Position numbers and translations under genes: made by a program. The notes under the pieces are model-generated. The model was given only the letters and a program-made list of their open reading frames with translations, was not told the origin of the DNA and did not search any database. From Streptomyces sp. GSL17-111 (GTDB lineage Bacteria; Actinomycetota; Actinomycetes; Streptomycetales; Streptomycetaceae), in the NCBI RefSeq assembly GCF_037911585.1, contig NZ_JBAJNS010000001.1, positions 3,838,001 to 3,902,000 of the forward strand: DNA of 64,000 nt, read 5' to 3'. Of this stretch, positions 1-10,599 are shown piece after piece (the first letter of the stretch is position 1; each line of letters opens with the position of its first letter).

Positions 1-566
1 CGGTCGCGGCCGGAGTGGTCCGTGAGCCAGGCCCACGCGCCCTCCGTCCCGTTGGACGTGGTGACCGTCAACTGCCGCTCGACGGCTGCCTTGTCGGTGA
101 CCGGGTGGTCGAAGACCAGGGATATTGGCTGGGCGACGCCCACGGTGGTGTCCGTCCCGGGCCGCCAGTCGACCTTGTTGACCCCGTCGGCCTCCGCCGT
201 GGTGAAGGCGGACTTCCAGGTGCGGTCACCGCCGTCCCCGGTGGCCGTCACGGCGGTGACGCGGTACGAGGTGCCGGGGGCGGCCTTGCGCCGGGAGGTC
301 CACTCCGAGCCGTCCGGGGCGAGTTCGCCCGCGAGGGGGCCGCCGTCGGCGTCGGTGACGGTGACCGACGTCAGCCGTCCGTCCGACGCCGTGACGCGGA
401 CGGGCTCGCCGGCCGGGGCGTCCTCGCCGTGCGGTGTCACCGTCACGGCCGCCGGCCGGTCCTCGCCGGCCGCGTCGCCCGGGCCGTCGGTGCCCTGCGG
501 CCCCGGGGCGGACGTCGAGCAGGCGGCGAGCGGCACGAGCAGCGCCGCGAGTGCCGCTCCGCGCAT
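1..566 (-). CDS. L,D-transpeptidase lipoprotein, N-terminal part (runs off window)
   Basis: Reads leftward from ATG at 566 and continues beyond base 1, so about 188 residues are visible. The N terminus has a short hydrophobic stretch ending in a lipobox (Leu-Ala-Ala-Cys, Cys at residue 16), so it should be a secreted, lipid-anchored protein. The rest is Thr/Val/Asp-rich and resembles the Ig-like domains that precede the YkuD catalytic domain in actinobacterial L,D-transpeptidases, which make 3-3 cross-links in peptidoglycan; the motif around VNKVDWRPGT is typical. The catalytic domain lies outside the window, so the enzyme assignment is inferred from the Ig-like part and the lipobox. It is divergent from the FemX-like gene. 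Confidence 0.75.
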   Translation of the reverse strand, partial: MRGAALAALLVPLAACSTSAPGPQGTDGPGDAAGEDRPAAVTVTPHGEDAPAGEPVRVTASDGRLTSVTVTDADGGPLAGELAPDGSEWTSRRKAAPGTSYRVTAVTATGDGGDRTWKSAFTTAEADGVNKVDWRPGTDTTVGVAQPISLVFDHPVTDKAAVERQLTVTTSNGTEGAWAWLTDHSGRD

Positions 567-787
567 ACGTATGTGGTCCAACGGGGCTCCCCCGGTCGTG
601 AGTGGTGGTGTATCCGTGACCGTAGAGGCGGGAAAGCGCAGGTGGGTTGCCCCGTGGGGCAGATGACGGCGATTGCGGGGGAACGGTCATCGTCCCGTCA
701 CACACGTCGCGCGGAGCGGTCAAGAGCGGCTGTGAGCATCCTCGGCGTCCCCGAAGAACCGGACGTCCCGACCGAGAGGGTCTCACC

Positions 788-1960
788 GTGTCAGCGCTGC
801 TTGTGACGGCCGACCGCAGCCAGGAGACGCCGCTGCGGCCTGTCTCCGCCGTGACGTACCGCCGCTTCCTGGAGTCCCGTGAGGGGGCGGCGCTGGCTCC
901 CGGCTTCCTCCAGTGCCCGTCCTGGGCGCAGGTCAAGGAGGGCTGGCAGGCGCGGTTCGTCGGGTGGGGAGCGGACCCGGCGGGCGGCCGGCTGTCCGGG
1001 GCGGCACTCGTGCTGCTACGCCAACTTCCGGGCACGCACAAGCACTTCGCCTACCTGCCGGAGGGGCCCGTCGCCGACTGGACCGATCCCCGCATCGACG
1101 ACTGGCTCGGCCCGCTGCTGCGGCACCTGCGCGCGTCCGGGGTGTTCGCGGTGCGGATCGGACCCTCGCCCGCCTACCGTCGCTGGAGCGCGGCCCGGCT
1201 GAAGGCGGCGACCGGGCCGGGGCGGCGGCTGGGGGACGTCCTGGCGAGCGAGGTGGACCCGCTGGGCACGGCCGTCGCCGACCGGCTGCGGGCGCGGGGC
1301 TGGCGGCGCTGCGGCGGCGAGGAGGACGGCGACGCGCAGCCCCGGCACGTCTTCCGGTTGCCGCTCGCCGGTCGGAGCCCGGACGACCTGTGGGCGGGGC
1401 TCAACCAGGAGTGGCGGCGCAACGTGCGGCGCGCGCGGAGGTCCGGCGTGGAGGTGACCGTCGGCGGTGCGGCCGACCTGCCCGCGTTCTACCGGCTGCT
1501 GCGGATCACGGAGGAGCGGGACGGGTTCCGGCTCGGTCGCTCGCTCGCCTACTACGAGCGCCAGTACGCGGCCCTCAACGCGGAGGAACCGGGCCGGATG
1601 AAGCTCTACCTGGCCCGGCACGGCGGCGAGATCCTCGCCGCCCACACCATGATCCGCGTGGGGCGGCGCGTGTGGTACCAGACGGGGGCCTCGGCCGACC
1701 ACCGCCGCGAGGTCCGCCCCTCGAACCTGCTCCAGTGGCACATGCTGCTCGACGCCCGGGCCCTCGGCGCCCACGTGTACGACATGCGCGGGGTACCCTC
1801 CACCCTCGACCCCGACGACCGGCCCTACGGGCTGCTGCGCTGGAAGCTCGGCACCGGGGGTGAGGTCGTCGAGACCCTCGGGGAATGGGAGAGGCCCTTG
1901 GACGGCGCCGCCAACCACGCGTTGTACCGGGCGTTCCAGACGTACCTGGCGCGCCGGTGA
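788..1960 (+). CDS. FemX/FemABX-family peptidoglycan interpeptide-bridge aminoacyltransferase
   Basis: 390 residues from GTG at 788, chosen over the longer upstream reading because the sequence before it is unlike the family and a purine-rich GAGAGGG lies just upstream. Known family role: transfer of an amino acid (Gly in many Streptomyces) from aminoacyl-tRNA to the lipid II stem peptide on the cytoplasmic face. It has the twin-GNAT layout: an N-terminal half with RFVGWG and HKHFAYLPEGP, then a C-terminal half with EWRRNVRRARRSGVEV and the conserved YDMRGVPSTLDPDD stretch near the end. The stop overlaps the start of murJ by 3 bases, so the two are probably co-translated. The amino acid specificity cannot be read from sequence. 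Confidence 0.85.
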   Translation: MSALLVTADRSQETPLRPVSAVTYRRFLESREGAALAPGFLQCPSWAQVKEGWQARFVGWGADPAGGRLSGAALVLLRQLPGTHKHFAYLPEGPVADWTDPRIDDWLGPLLRHLRASGVFAVRIGPSPAYRRWSAARLKAATGPGRRLGDVLASEVDPLGTAVADRLRARGWRRCGGEEDGDAQPRHVFRLPLAGRSPDDLWAGLNQEWRRNVRRARRSGVEVTVGGAADLPAFYRLLRITEERDGFRLGRSLAYYERQYAALNAEEPGRMKLYLARHGGEILAAHTMIRVGRRVWYQTGASADHRREVRPSNLLQWHMLLDARALGAHVYDMRGVPSTLDPDDRPYGLLRWKLGTGGEVVETLGEWERPLDGAANHALYRAFQTYLARR

Positions 1961-3636
1961 CGGCGCCGGGCCCGGCGCCCGCCCCGGCGGCGCCCGCCGC
2001 CGCCCCCACCGCGCCCGCCGAGACCGGACGGGCGCCGTCCGTGGCGCGCAGCGGCGCGATCATGGCGGCGGGTTCGGTGGTGTCGCGCGCGACGGGGTTC
2101 GCCCGCTCCGCCGTCGTCGCCGCCGCGATCGGCGTCGGGACGCTCGCCGACGGGTACGCCGTCGGCAACGCGCTGCCGACCATCGTCTACATGCTGCTGA
2201 TCGGCGGTGCGCTCAACGCCGTCTTCGTGCCGGAGCTGGTCAGGGCGGCCAAGGAGCACGCGGACGGCGGCGCGGCGTACACCGACCGGCTGCTCACGGC
2301 GTGCGTGCTCGCCCTCCTGGTGCTGACGGCGGGCGCGGTCTGGGCGGCCCCCGCGATCATCGACGTGTACACGGACTACCCGCCGGACCGGACGGCCACG
2401 GCGGTCGCCTTCGCCCGCTACTGCCTGCCGCAGATCTTCTTCCTCGGGCTGTTCACCCTGCTCGGGCAGGTACTGAACGCCCGGGGCCGGTTCGGCGCCA
2501 TGATGTGGACGCCGGTGCTCAACAACCTGGTGGTCATCGCCGTCTTCGGCCTCTACCTGGCGGTCGGCGACGGCGGGTCCCTCAGCCCGGCGGAGACGGC
2601 GCTGCTCGGCTGGGGCACCACGGCGGGCATCGTCGTCCAGGCCCTCGCCCTGCTGCCGTCGCTGCGCGCCGCCCGGTTCCGCTTCCGGCCCCGTTTCGAC
2701 TGGGGCGGCAGCGGGCTCACCGCGCCGCTGCGCAAGGCGGGGTGGCTGGTGCTGCTGGTGCTGACCAACCAGGTCGCGTACTGGGTGACGACCCGGCTGG
2801 CCACGGCGGCGGGCCTGCACGCCGAGGCGGCCGGGGTGGACGGCGGCGCGGGCTTCAGCGCGTACAACAACGCCTACCTGCTGTGGGCCGTGCCGCACGG
2901 GATCATCACCGTGTCGCTGATGACGGCGCTGCTGCCCCGGATGAGCGCGGCGGCCGCCGACGCGGACACCGCCGCCGTGCGGCGCGACGTCTCGTACGCG
3001 CTGCGGCACAGCGCGGCGGCCGTCGTCCCGGCGGCGTGCGTGCTGTTCGCGCTCGCGCAGCCGGTGCTGTCGGTCGTCTTCCGCTACGGCGAGACGGACG
3101 CGGCGGCCGTCGCCGTCATGGCGGGCACCCTGATGGCGTTCGCGCCCGGTCTGATCGCCTTCAGCGGGCAGTACGTGCTGTTCCGCACGTTCTACGCGCT
3201 CTCCGACGTCCGCACGCCGTTCCTCCTCAACCTCGTGACGGCCGGGCTCCAGGCGGGCCTGTCGATCGTCGCGTACGTGCTGCTGCCGGCCCGCTGGGCG
3301 GTGACGGGCATGGCCGGGGCGTACACGGTCGCCCTGTGGGTGGGCTGGGCCGTGACGGCCCTCGTCCTCCACCGCGCCCTGGCCGCGCCGGGCGTGCGCC
3401 GCCCCTCCGGGCGGGCCCTCGCCGGGCAGGTCCGGCTGCTGATCGCCGCCGTGCCCGCGTGCGCGCTCGGGTACGGTGCCGCGCGTGCGGCCGGACCCGC
3501 CGGGGCGCTCGCGGCGGTCGCCGCCGGGACGGTGGTGATCGCCGCCGTCTTCGTCCTCCTCGCCCGTCCGCTGCGCCTCGCCGAGGTCGCCGCGCTCGTC
3601 ACCGGCGCCCTCGCCCGGCTGCGCCGCCGCTCCTGA
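1957..3636 (+). CDS. murJ: Lipid II flippase MurJ (MviN family)
   Basis: 559 residues from GTG at 1957, which overlaps the femX stop as GTGA. An ATG at 1885 would add a Pro/Arg-rich leader and is less likely. After an Ala/Pro-rich N terminus, the motif SGAIMAAGSVVSRATGFARS opens a polytopic membrane protein with about 14 hydrophobic segments, as expected for MOP-superfamily flippases. MurJ moves lipid II across the membrane for wall synthesis. The neighbouring bridge-forming transferase acts on the same substrate, so the pair is a functional lipid II module. Actinobacterial MurJ can carry cytoplasmic kinase-like tails; none is present here, and the protein ends soon after the last membrane segment. 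Confidence 0.88.
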   Translation: MTAPGPAPAPAAPAAAPTAPAETGRAPSVARSGAIMAAGSVVSRATGFARSAVVAAAIGVGTLADGYAVGNALPTIVYMLLIGGALNAVFVPELVRAAKEHADGGAAYTDRLLTACVLALLVLTAGAVWAAPAIIDVYTDYPPDRTATAVAFARYCLPQIFFLGLFTLLGQVLNARGRFGAMMWTPVLNNLVVIAVFGLYLAVGDGGSLSPAETALLGWGTTAGIVVQALALLPSLRAARFRFRPRFDWGGSGLTAPLRKAGWLVLLVLTNQVAYWVTTRLATAAGLHAEAAGVDGGAGFSAYNNAYLLWAVPHGIITVSLMTALLPRMSAAAADADTAAVRRDVSYALRHSAAAVVPAACVLFALAQPVLSVVFRYGETDAAAVAVMAGTLMAFAPGLIAFSGQYVLFRTFYALSDVRTPFLLNLVTAGLQAGLSIVAYVLLPARWAVTGMAGAYTVALWVGWAVTALVLHRALAAPGVRRPSGRALAGQVRLLIAAVPACALGYGAARAAGPAGALAAVAAGTVVIAAVFVLLARPLRLAEVAALVTGALARLRRRS

Positions 3637-3680
3637 ACCTCGCCCCCGTCCCGCCCCCGGCCCCAGGGAATACTGCGCCC

Positions 3681-4364
3681 ATGCCCCGTGTGCTCCTCAT
3701 CGAAGACGACCCCTCCGTGCGGGAGGGCGTGGAACTCGGCCTGCGCCGGCGCGGCCACGAGGTGCGGGCGGCCGCCACCGGCGAGGCCGGGCTCGCCGCG
3801 CTGCGCACGTTCCGGCCCGACCTGCTGCTGCTCGACCTGATGCTGCCGGGGATGAACGGCGTCCAGGTCTGCCGCACGGTGCGGGAGGACAGCCAGCTGC
3901 CGATCATCATGCTCACCGCGCGCGGCGACGACTTCGACATCGTCATCGGCCTGGAGGCCGGCGCCGACGACTACATCGTCAAACCCGCGCGTACCGAGGT
4001 CATCGAGGCCCGCATCCGGGCGGTGCTGCGCAGGATCGAGGACCACGGCGGCGGGCGGCCCGGCGTCGAGACGCACGGCGGGCTGGCCATCGACCGGGCG
4101 GGTCTCACCGTCGTCAAGAACGGCGTACGCCTGGCTCTCGCGCCGTCCGAGATGAAGCTTCTCCTGCACCTGTCGGCCGCCCCGGAGCAGGTCTTCAGCC
4201 GGCAGCAGCTGCTGGAGCACGTGTGGGAGCACAGCTATCACGGCGACGCCCGGCTCGTGGACGCCTGTGTGCGGCGGCTGCGCAACAAGATCGAGGACGT
4301 CCCGGCGAGCCCGCGCTACATTCAGACCCTGCGGGGCTTCGGCTACCGCTTCGGACCGCTGTGA
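3681..4364 (+). CDS. OmpR/PhoB-family DNA-binding response regulator
   Basis: 227 residues from ATG at 3681, 44 bases after murJ. Receiver domain residues 1-115 with the acidic pair at 9-10, phospho-acceptor Asp52 in LLLLDLMLPG, conserved Thr in MLTAR and Lys in IVKPA. The C-terminal winged-helix DNA-binding domain is at about 125-227 (LAPSEMKLLLHLS, VDACVRRLRNKIE, IQTLRGFGYRF). The stop overlaps the kinase start as GTGA, so regulator, kinase and lipoprotein form one operon. The arrangement resembles envelope-stress systems such as CseBC or AfsQ12 in Streptomyces, but I cannot assign it to either. The signal is unknown. Confidence 0.9.
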   Translation: MPRVLLIEDDPSVREGVELGLRRRGHEVRAAATGEAGLAALRTFRPDLLLLDLMLPGMNGVQVCRTVREDSQLPIIMLTARGDDFDIVIGLEAGADDYIVKPARTEVIEARIRAVLRRIEDHGGGRPGVETHGGLAIDRAGLTVVKNGVRLALAPSEMKLLLHLSAAPEQVFSRQQLLEHVWEHSYHGDARLVDACVRRLRNKIEDVPASPRYIQTLRGFGYRFGPL

Positions 4365-5872
4365 GGCTCCGCGGACCGCTCCGGTTCCGCAGGCCGCCGG
4401 AGGGGGAGCGGCGCCGTCCCTTCGGGCTGCGGGCCCGGCTCGTGCTCGCGTTCCTGCTGGTGGCCGCAGTCAGCGCGGGCACGACCGCCGCCCTCACCTT
4501 CCGGGAGGCACGCAACGCGGTGCTGGAGACGGCGCAGGACACGGCCGTCTCGACCTTCCGCAGCGAGGTCGGCGCGTTCGACTTCTACCTGCCGCTGGAC
4601 ACCGACGGGCTGGTCGGCGGGTTGCGCGCCATGGCCCGCAACGGCAAGCCGAACACCTGGTACGTGTACGCGGAGTACGGCGACATCCGCGTCTCCTCCG
4701 CCGACAACCCCACCTCCACGGTGATCACGCCCGAGCTGCGCCGCCGGGCCCACGCCGATCCCAGCGGGAGCTTCCAGCGGGTCGTCAAGGACGGGGTGCC
4801 GTATCTGACGATCGGCATGCCGGTCGTGTTCGACGTCGGCGAGCGCGGCGGCGGGCCGGGGAGGGCGGTGCCGACCGGGCTCGTCCTGTTCGCGGTGATG
4901 CCGATGTCCGACGAGCGGGCGAACGTGGAGGCGCTGGTCGTGGCCGCGCGGAACGGGGCGCTGCCCGGCCTCGCCGTCGCCCTCGTGCCCGCGCTGATCG
5001 CGACGCGCGGCGTGCTGCGTCCGGTGCGGGAGCTGCGCGAGGCGGCCCGTTCCATGGGCCGGGGCCATCTCGACACCCGCATCCGGGCGCGGGGCCGCGA
5101 CGAGATCGCGGACCTGGCCCGGACGTTCAACGAGTCCGCCGGTGCGCTGGAGGCCTCCGTGGACGAGCTGCGGCGGGCCGAGGCGCGCGCCCGGCGCTTC
5201 GCCTCCGACGTCTCGCACGAGCTGCGCACCCCGTTGGCGGGGATGCTCGCCGTCACCGGCGTCCTGGAGGAGGACGCGGACCGCCTGGACCCGGACACCG
5301 AGCGGGCGGTGCGGCTGGTCAGCGCGGAGACGGAGAAGCTCGCGGTCCTCGTGGAGGACCTGATGGAGATCTCCCGGTTCGACGCCCGCGCCGCCGACCT
5401 CAATATCGACGAGATCGACGTCGCGGAGACCGTCCGCAAGACCCTGGAGCGGCGGCACTGGACGGACGTGGTCCGCACGGAGCTGCCGGACGGCGTCCGC
5501 GCCCGGCTCGACCCCCGCCGCTTCGACATCGTCGTCGCCAACCTGGTGGGCAACGCCCTACGGCACGGCGGAGCGCCGGTGACCGTGCGGCTGCGCACCG
5601 CCGTCGGTGCGGACGGGACGGAGCGCCTGATCACCGAGGTCTCCGACCGGGGGCCCGGTATCCGGCCCGACGTGCTCCCGCACATCTTCGACCGCTTCTA
5701 CAAGGCCGACGCGGCCCGCACCCGTTCGGCCGGCAGCGGCCTGGGTCTGGCCATCACGCTCGAGAACGCCCGACTCCACGGCGGGACCGTCCGCGCGGCG
5801 AACGGCCCCGACGGGAGCGGTGCCGTCTTCACCGTCGAGATGCCGCTGCACGCGGGGGAGGACCCGGCATGA
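4361..5872 (+). CDS. Two-component sensor histidine kinase (HAMP, HisKA, HATPase)
   Basis: 503 residues from GTG at 4361 (4-base overlap with the regulator). An N-terminal membrane segment (about residues 27-50) and a second one near 205-225 flank an extracytoplasmic sensor region of about 150 residues. A HAMP linker follows (LRPVRELREAAR to DEIADLARTFNES). The H-box SDVSHELRTPLAGM places the autophosphorylated His at about residue 286. The N box (NLVGNALRHGG), the G1 motif (DRGPGI) and the G2 motif (GSGLGLAI) are all intact. It phosphorylates the upstream regulator by inference from operon structure. The stop overlaps the lipoprotein ATG as ATGA. Confidence 0.92.
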   Translation: MRLRGPLRFRRPPEGERRRPFGLRARLVLAFLLVAAVSAGTTAALTFREARNAVLETAQDTAVSTFRSEVGAFDFYLPLDTDGLVGGLRAMARNGKPNTWYVYAEYGDIRVSSADNPTSTVITPELRRRAHADPSGSFQRVVKDGVPYLTIGMPVVFDVGERGGGPGRAVPTGLVLFAVMPMSDERANVEALVVAARNGALPGLAVALVPALIATRGVLRPVRELREAARSMGRGHLDTRIRARGRDEIADLARTFNESAGALEASVDELRRAEARARRFASDVSHELRTPLAGMLAVTGVLEEDADRLDPDTERAVRLVSAETEKLAVLVEDLMEISRFDARAADLNIDEIDVAETVRKTLERRHWTDVVRTELPDGVRARLDPRRFDIVVANLVGNALRHGGAPVTVRLRTAVGADGTERLITEVSDRGPGIRPDVLPHIFDRFYKADAARTRSAGSGLGLAITLENARLHGGTVRAANGPDGSGAVFTVEMPLHAGEDPA

Positions 5873-6522
5873 TCGCACCCGGCAGGAGACCGTCGGGCGG
5901 TGGCCGCCGCGCCGCGCCCCTGGCCGCCTTCGCCGCTCTCACCGCCCTGCTGCTCGGCGGCTGCGGCATCGCGGAGACCGAGGTCGTGGGAGCGGGCGAC
6001 CCGGCCACGTTCCCGGTCGTCCCGCACCCGTCCACCGGGCTCCTCTTCTTCCGGACGCCCGAGGGGCGGGTGATGCCCGTGATCCGCTTCCTCGACGAGG
6101 TGTTCGAGGACACGGCGGGTGCGGCGGACGGGCAGGAGGTGCCCGGGGTGCCGGGGGTGACGCGGACGTCCAGGACGGTCGTGGCCCTCTTCGCCGGTCC
6201 GCGCGGGCCCGAACGGGAGGTCGGGCTCACCGACGGCCTGCCCGACCTGCCGGAGACCCCCGTCCGGACGGCGCCCCTGTCGGAGGGCGGGGTGGAGGTG
6301 CTGGTGCCGATCGCTCTCGCGGGCCTCGACGACCTGGCCGTCCGGCAAATCGTGTGCACGGCGGCGTTCGCCGAGGACGAGGAGGGTCGCGCCACCGTGC
6401 GGCTGCGGGGGGCCGACACGGTGCTGGCGCCCGCCGTCTGCGACGTGGACGGCGAGCGAGCTGCCGCACCGACGCCCACCACCGGCCCGGACGCGAGCCC
6501 CTCGTCGACCTCCCCCCGCTGA
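5869..6522 (+). CDS. Lipoprotein of the two-component operon
   Basis: 217 residues from ATG at 5869, overlapping the kinase stop (ATGA). A long hydrophobic signal ends in the lipobox LLLGGCG (Cys at about residue 33), so it is predicted to be membrane-anchored outside the cell. The mature part has several short beta-rich segments and ends in a Thr/Ser/Pro-rich tail. It is distantly reminiscent of GerMN-containing lipoproteins that accompany actinobacterial two-component systems (LpqB with MtrAB), but it is much shorter than LpqB, and I do not claim the domain. Position suggests it modulates the sensor kinase from outside, as CseA does for CseC; this is inference. Confidence 0.7.
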   Translation: MIAPGRRPSGGGRRAAPLAAFAALTALLLGGCGIAETEVVGAGDPATFPVVPHPSTGLLFFRTPEGRVMPVIRFLDEVFEDTAGAADGQEVPGVPGVTRTSRTVVALFAGPRGPEREVGLTDGLPDLPETPVRTAPLSEGGVEVLVPIALAGLDDLAVRQIVCTAAFAEDEEGRATVRLRGADTVLAPAVCDVDGERAAAPTPTTGPDASPSSTSPR

Positions 6523-6543
6523 GACGTCCACCGCCCGACGGGG

Positions 6544-6571
6544 TTGACGGGGGATGGCAGCGCTTCATACT
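6544..6571 (+). promoter_or_regulatory. Probable promoter of the streptogrisin-like protease
   Basis: TTGACG (6544-6549), a 16-bp spacer, then CATACT (6566-6571), a good match to the housekeeping sigma consensus of streptomycetes. It would give a 5' leader of about 100 bases ending in a strong AGGAGG site 7 bases before the GTG start. Confidence 0.5.
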
Positions 6572-6681
6572 CCCTCCTTGGCAGGGGCACGCCAATGCGG
6601 GGGTGAACTCCCCGTCCCACGCGGGTCCCTGCCGAGGATCCGCAACCACGCGGGTCCCCACCCCCACAGGAGGAACCTGCA

Positions 6682-7527
6682 GTGAGGATCAAGCGCACGC
6701 TCGCGGCCGCCGTCGGACTGCTGGCCGCCGCGACGGTGAGCCTGCCGAACGCCGTCGCCGCCGAGCCGGAGACCTTCGACGCGGCCGAGCTGTCCCGGGT
6801 GAGCGACGCCGTGCTCGCGGCCGACGTCGGCGGGACGGCCTGGTACGTGGACGCCCGCTCCGGCCGGGTCGTCGTGACCGCGGACGCCACCGTCTCCCGG
6901 GCGGACCTCGCCCACCTCCGGAAGGCGGCGGGCCCGGACGCCGGCGCGCTGCGGATCGAGCGGACGTCCGCGACGTTCCGGCCCATGCTCTCCGCCGGCG
7001 ACCCCATCTACGGGAACGGCGTCCGGTGTTCCGTCGGCTTCAACGTCCGCAGCGGCGGCACGTACTACTTCCTCACCGCCGGGCACTGCGGCAACGCGGT
7101 GGCCCAGTGGTACACCGCCCCCGGAGGTACCACGCCCATCGGCCCGACGATCCATTCGAGCTTCCCGGGCAACGACTACGCCCTCGTCCGGTACGACGAC
7201 CCGGCGCTCAGCCACCCGGGCGGCTTCGTCGCCGCCGACCCGGTCGTCGGCCAGTCCGTGCAGCGCACCGGCTCCACCACCGGGACCCACAGCGGGACGG
7301 TCACCGCGCTCGACGTCACCGTGAACTACGGCAGCGCAGGCACGGTGCACGGCATGATCCAGACCAACGTCTGCGCCGAGCCCGGCGATTCCGGCGGACC
7401 GCTGTACCAGGGCAACAGGGCGCTCGGCATCACCTCCGGCGGCAGCGGCGACTGCCGCAGCGGGGGCACGACGTTCTACCAGCCCGTCACCGAAGCCCTG
7501 AAGCGCTACAAGGTCAGCCTGTACTGA
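6682..7527 (+). CDS. Secreted streptogrisin-type serine protease (S1 family) with propeptide
   Basis: 281 residues from GTG at 6682, preceded by AGGAGG. Signal peptide at residues 1-27 (ends AVAA), a short propeptide to about residue 103, and a mature chymotrypsin-fold protease starting near [11 protein letters not shown]. The catalytic triad is visible as His135 (LTAGHCG), Asp165 (GNDYALV) and Ser237 (EPGDSGGP). Cysteines at 116/136 and 231/258 match the two disulfides of streptogrisins A and B, to which the mature part is very similar. The propeptide is short, as in S. griseus proteases A/B. A secreted nutrient-scavenging peptidase; convergent with the XRE regulator. Confidence 0.93.
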   Translation: MRIKRTLAAAVGLLAAATVSLPNAVAAEPETFDAAELSRVSDAVLAADVGGTAWYVDARSGRVVVTADATVSRADLAHLRKAAGPDAGALRIERTSATFRPMLSAGDPIYGNGVRCSVGFNVRSGGTYYFLTAGHCGNAVAQWYTAPGGTTPIGPTIHSSFPGNDYALVRYDDPALSHPGGFVAADPVVGQSVQRTGSTTGTHSGTVTALDVTVNYGSAGTVHGMIQTNVCAEPGDSGGPLYQGNRALGITSGGSGDCRSGGTTFYQPVTEALKRYKVSLY

Positions 7528-7571
7528 CGCGCTTCCGGCAGACCGCCGTCGACCGGTCGGCCGCGCGCGGC

Positions 7572-8936
7572 TCAGCGTGGAGGGAGGGCGGTGAGCAGGC
7601 GCTCCCGGAAGTCCCGCAGGGGTGCCGTCCCGGACCAGCGCGGGTTCCCTGACAGCCGGGTGTGGAGCCCGCGCAGCTCCCGGACGATCGTCGTCCGGGG
7701 GGCGGCCAGCGCCTCGTCGAGCGCCCCGCCCGCCGTCGCCACGGCGGCGTCCGGGTCGCCCGCGCAGGCGTGGGCGTCGGCCAGCCGCAGGGTCAGGAGC
7801 GTCCGGGTGGGGCGCATGTGACCGGGGAGCGCCCGCAGGGACGCGCGGCCCGCCGTGACGGCGCGGCGGGCCGCCCGCACGTCCCCGGCCAGCACGGCGA
7901 CGTCCCGCAGCGCCCCCGCCGCACTGGACTCCAGCCGCATCCGGCCCTCGGCCCCCACCAGCCACGGCGCCTCGGCGTGATCCCGCTCGCCGAAGCCGTC
8001 CAGCAGGGCCCGGGCCGCCCCGAGGTGCCGTTCGACCTCGCCCAGCCCGCCGCACAGGGCCTCGCCCCGCGCGCGGTAGAGGCTGGCCATCGTGGCCACC
8101 CAGCGGCGGGCGGGCGCGGCGTGCTCCAGGGCGTCGGCGTAGGCGTGCACGGCGTCCCGGTCCCGCTCGATGCGCGCCACCATGCTCATGTCGAACAGGA
8201 GGGCCACCTTCGCCGTCACGTCCCCGGAGGTGTCGGCCCAGCGCAACCCGTGCCCGTACCAGGACATGGCCAGCCCGTTCTGGTCGCGCAGGACCCGCAG
8301 CCAGCCCGCGAGTTGGGCGTACCGGGCCGCCAGCCGCAGCAGCGGCAGTGCCGTCCGGCGTCCGACCTGCGTCGACCGCTCCACGAGCGTCCGCAGCGTC
8401 CGTTCCACGGGCGCGCACTCCACCGACGTCCGCCCCACCGTCATCCGCTCGAACGCCGCCAGCAGGGCCGTCAGCCCGTGGACGCCGTCGACGTCGACGG
8501 GCAGCAGCCGACCGGAGACCAGTACGTACGTGGGCGGCGGCACCGGGCACCCGGCCGTGTCGTGCAGCGGGCAGGGCAGGCCGTTCGCGGGCAGCGCCCC
8601 GGGCCAGTGGGCCAGCAGTTCCGGGGTGACGTCGGTGGGACGCCCGTCCGTCCGGGGCACCGGGAACGGGACGCCCTGCGCCGCCGCCTCCCCGGTGCTC
8701 GCGCGTTCCCACAGCGCGGCCAGCTCACCGCCGGTGCCCAACAGCGTGTCCGCCGCCTCGGAGAACCGGGGCGGCGGACCCCTGAAGCCCCGCTCGACCT
8801 TGCTGATGTGGCTGTGGTGATAGCCCAGCAGCTCGCCGAGCTGGGCCTGCGTCAGCCCGGCCCGGGACCGCCAGTAGCGCAGCCGACGCCCGAAGTCGCT
8901 CCAACGAGGCTCACCTTCACTCCCCATGCCGGCCAT
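7572..8936 (-). CDS. XRE-family transcriptional regulator with large C-terminal domain
   Basis: About 454 residues from ATG at 8936, which has GGGGGA just upstream; ATG 8927 or GTG 8981 are alternatives. The N-terminal helix-turn-helix (LRYWRSRAGLTQAQLGELLGYHHSHISKVE) is of the Cro/C1 type. The remaining 370 residues are Ala/Arg-rich helical sequence of the TPR-like kind common in Streptomyces pleiotropic regulators of this size. No ligand or target is evident. It is convergent with the protease and divergent from nothing close by. Confidence 0.8.
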   Translation of the reverse strand: MAGMGSEGEPRWSDFGRRLRYWRSRAGLTQAQLGELLGYHHSHISKVERGFRGPPPRFSEAADTLLGTGGELAALWERASTGEAAAQGVPFPVPRTDGRPTDVTPELLAHWPGALPANGLPCPLHDTAGCPVPPPTYVLVSGRLLPVDVDGVHGLTALLAAFERMTVGRTSVECAPVERTLRTLVERSTQVGRRTALPLLRLAARYAQLAGWLRVLRDQNGLAMSWYGHGLRWADTSGDVTAKVALLFDMSMVARIERDRDAVHAYADALEHAAPARRWVATMASLYRARGEALCGGLGEVERHLGAARALLDGFGERDHAEAPWLVGAEGRMRLESSAAGALRDVAVLAGDVRAARRAVTAGRASLRALPGHMRPTRTLLTLRLADAHACAGDPDAAVATAGGALDEALAAPRTTIVRELRGLHTRLSGNPRWSGTAPLRDFRERLLTALPPR

Positions 8937-9017
8937 CGTCCCCCGGTCGAGGGCCAAATTGAACCCCGGTGCACCGCTCACCGGATCACCGCCCCCGCAA
9001 TCCGCTCCGGGGACCGG

Positions 9018-10472
<1,455 letters not shown>

Positions 10473-10599
10473 GCCGGTCAGGCTATCGAGCGGCGCGGGG
10501 TCGTCCGTGCCACCGGTGACGTGGCCGTGGTCACGTGCGGGACGGGCGTACGTCCCGCACGTGCTGCCGGCCCGGCCCGCCCCGAGTCGCCCCGAGCCG

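Noticed and set aside
6565..8712. 715-codon frame spanning protease and XRE gene on the minus strand
   Set aside because: Composition is Arg/Gly/Ala shadow sequence over two well-supported genes.
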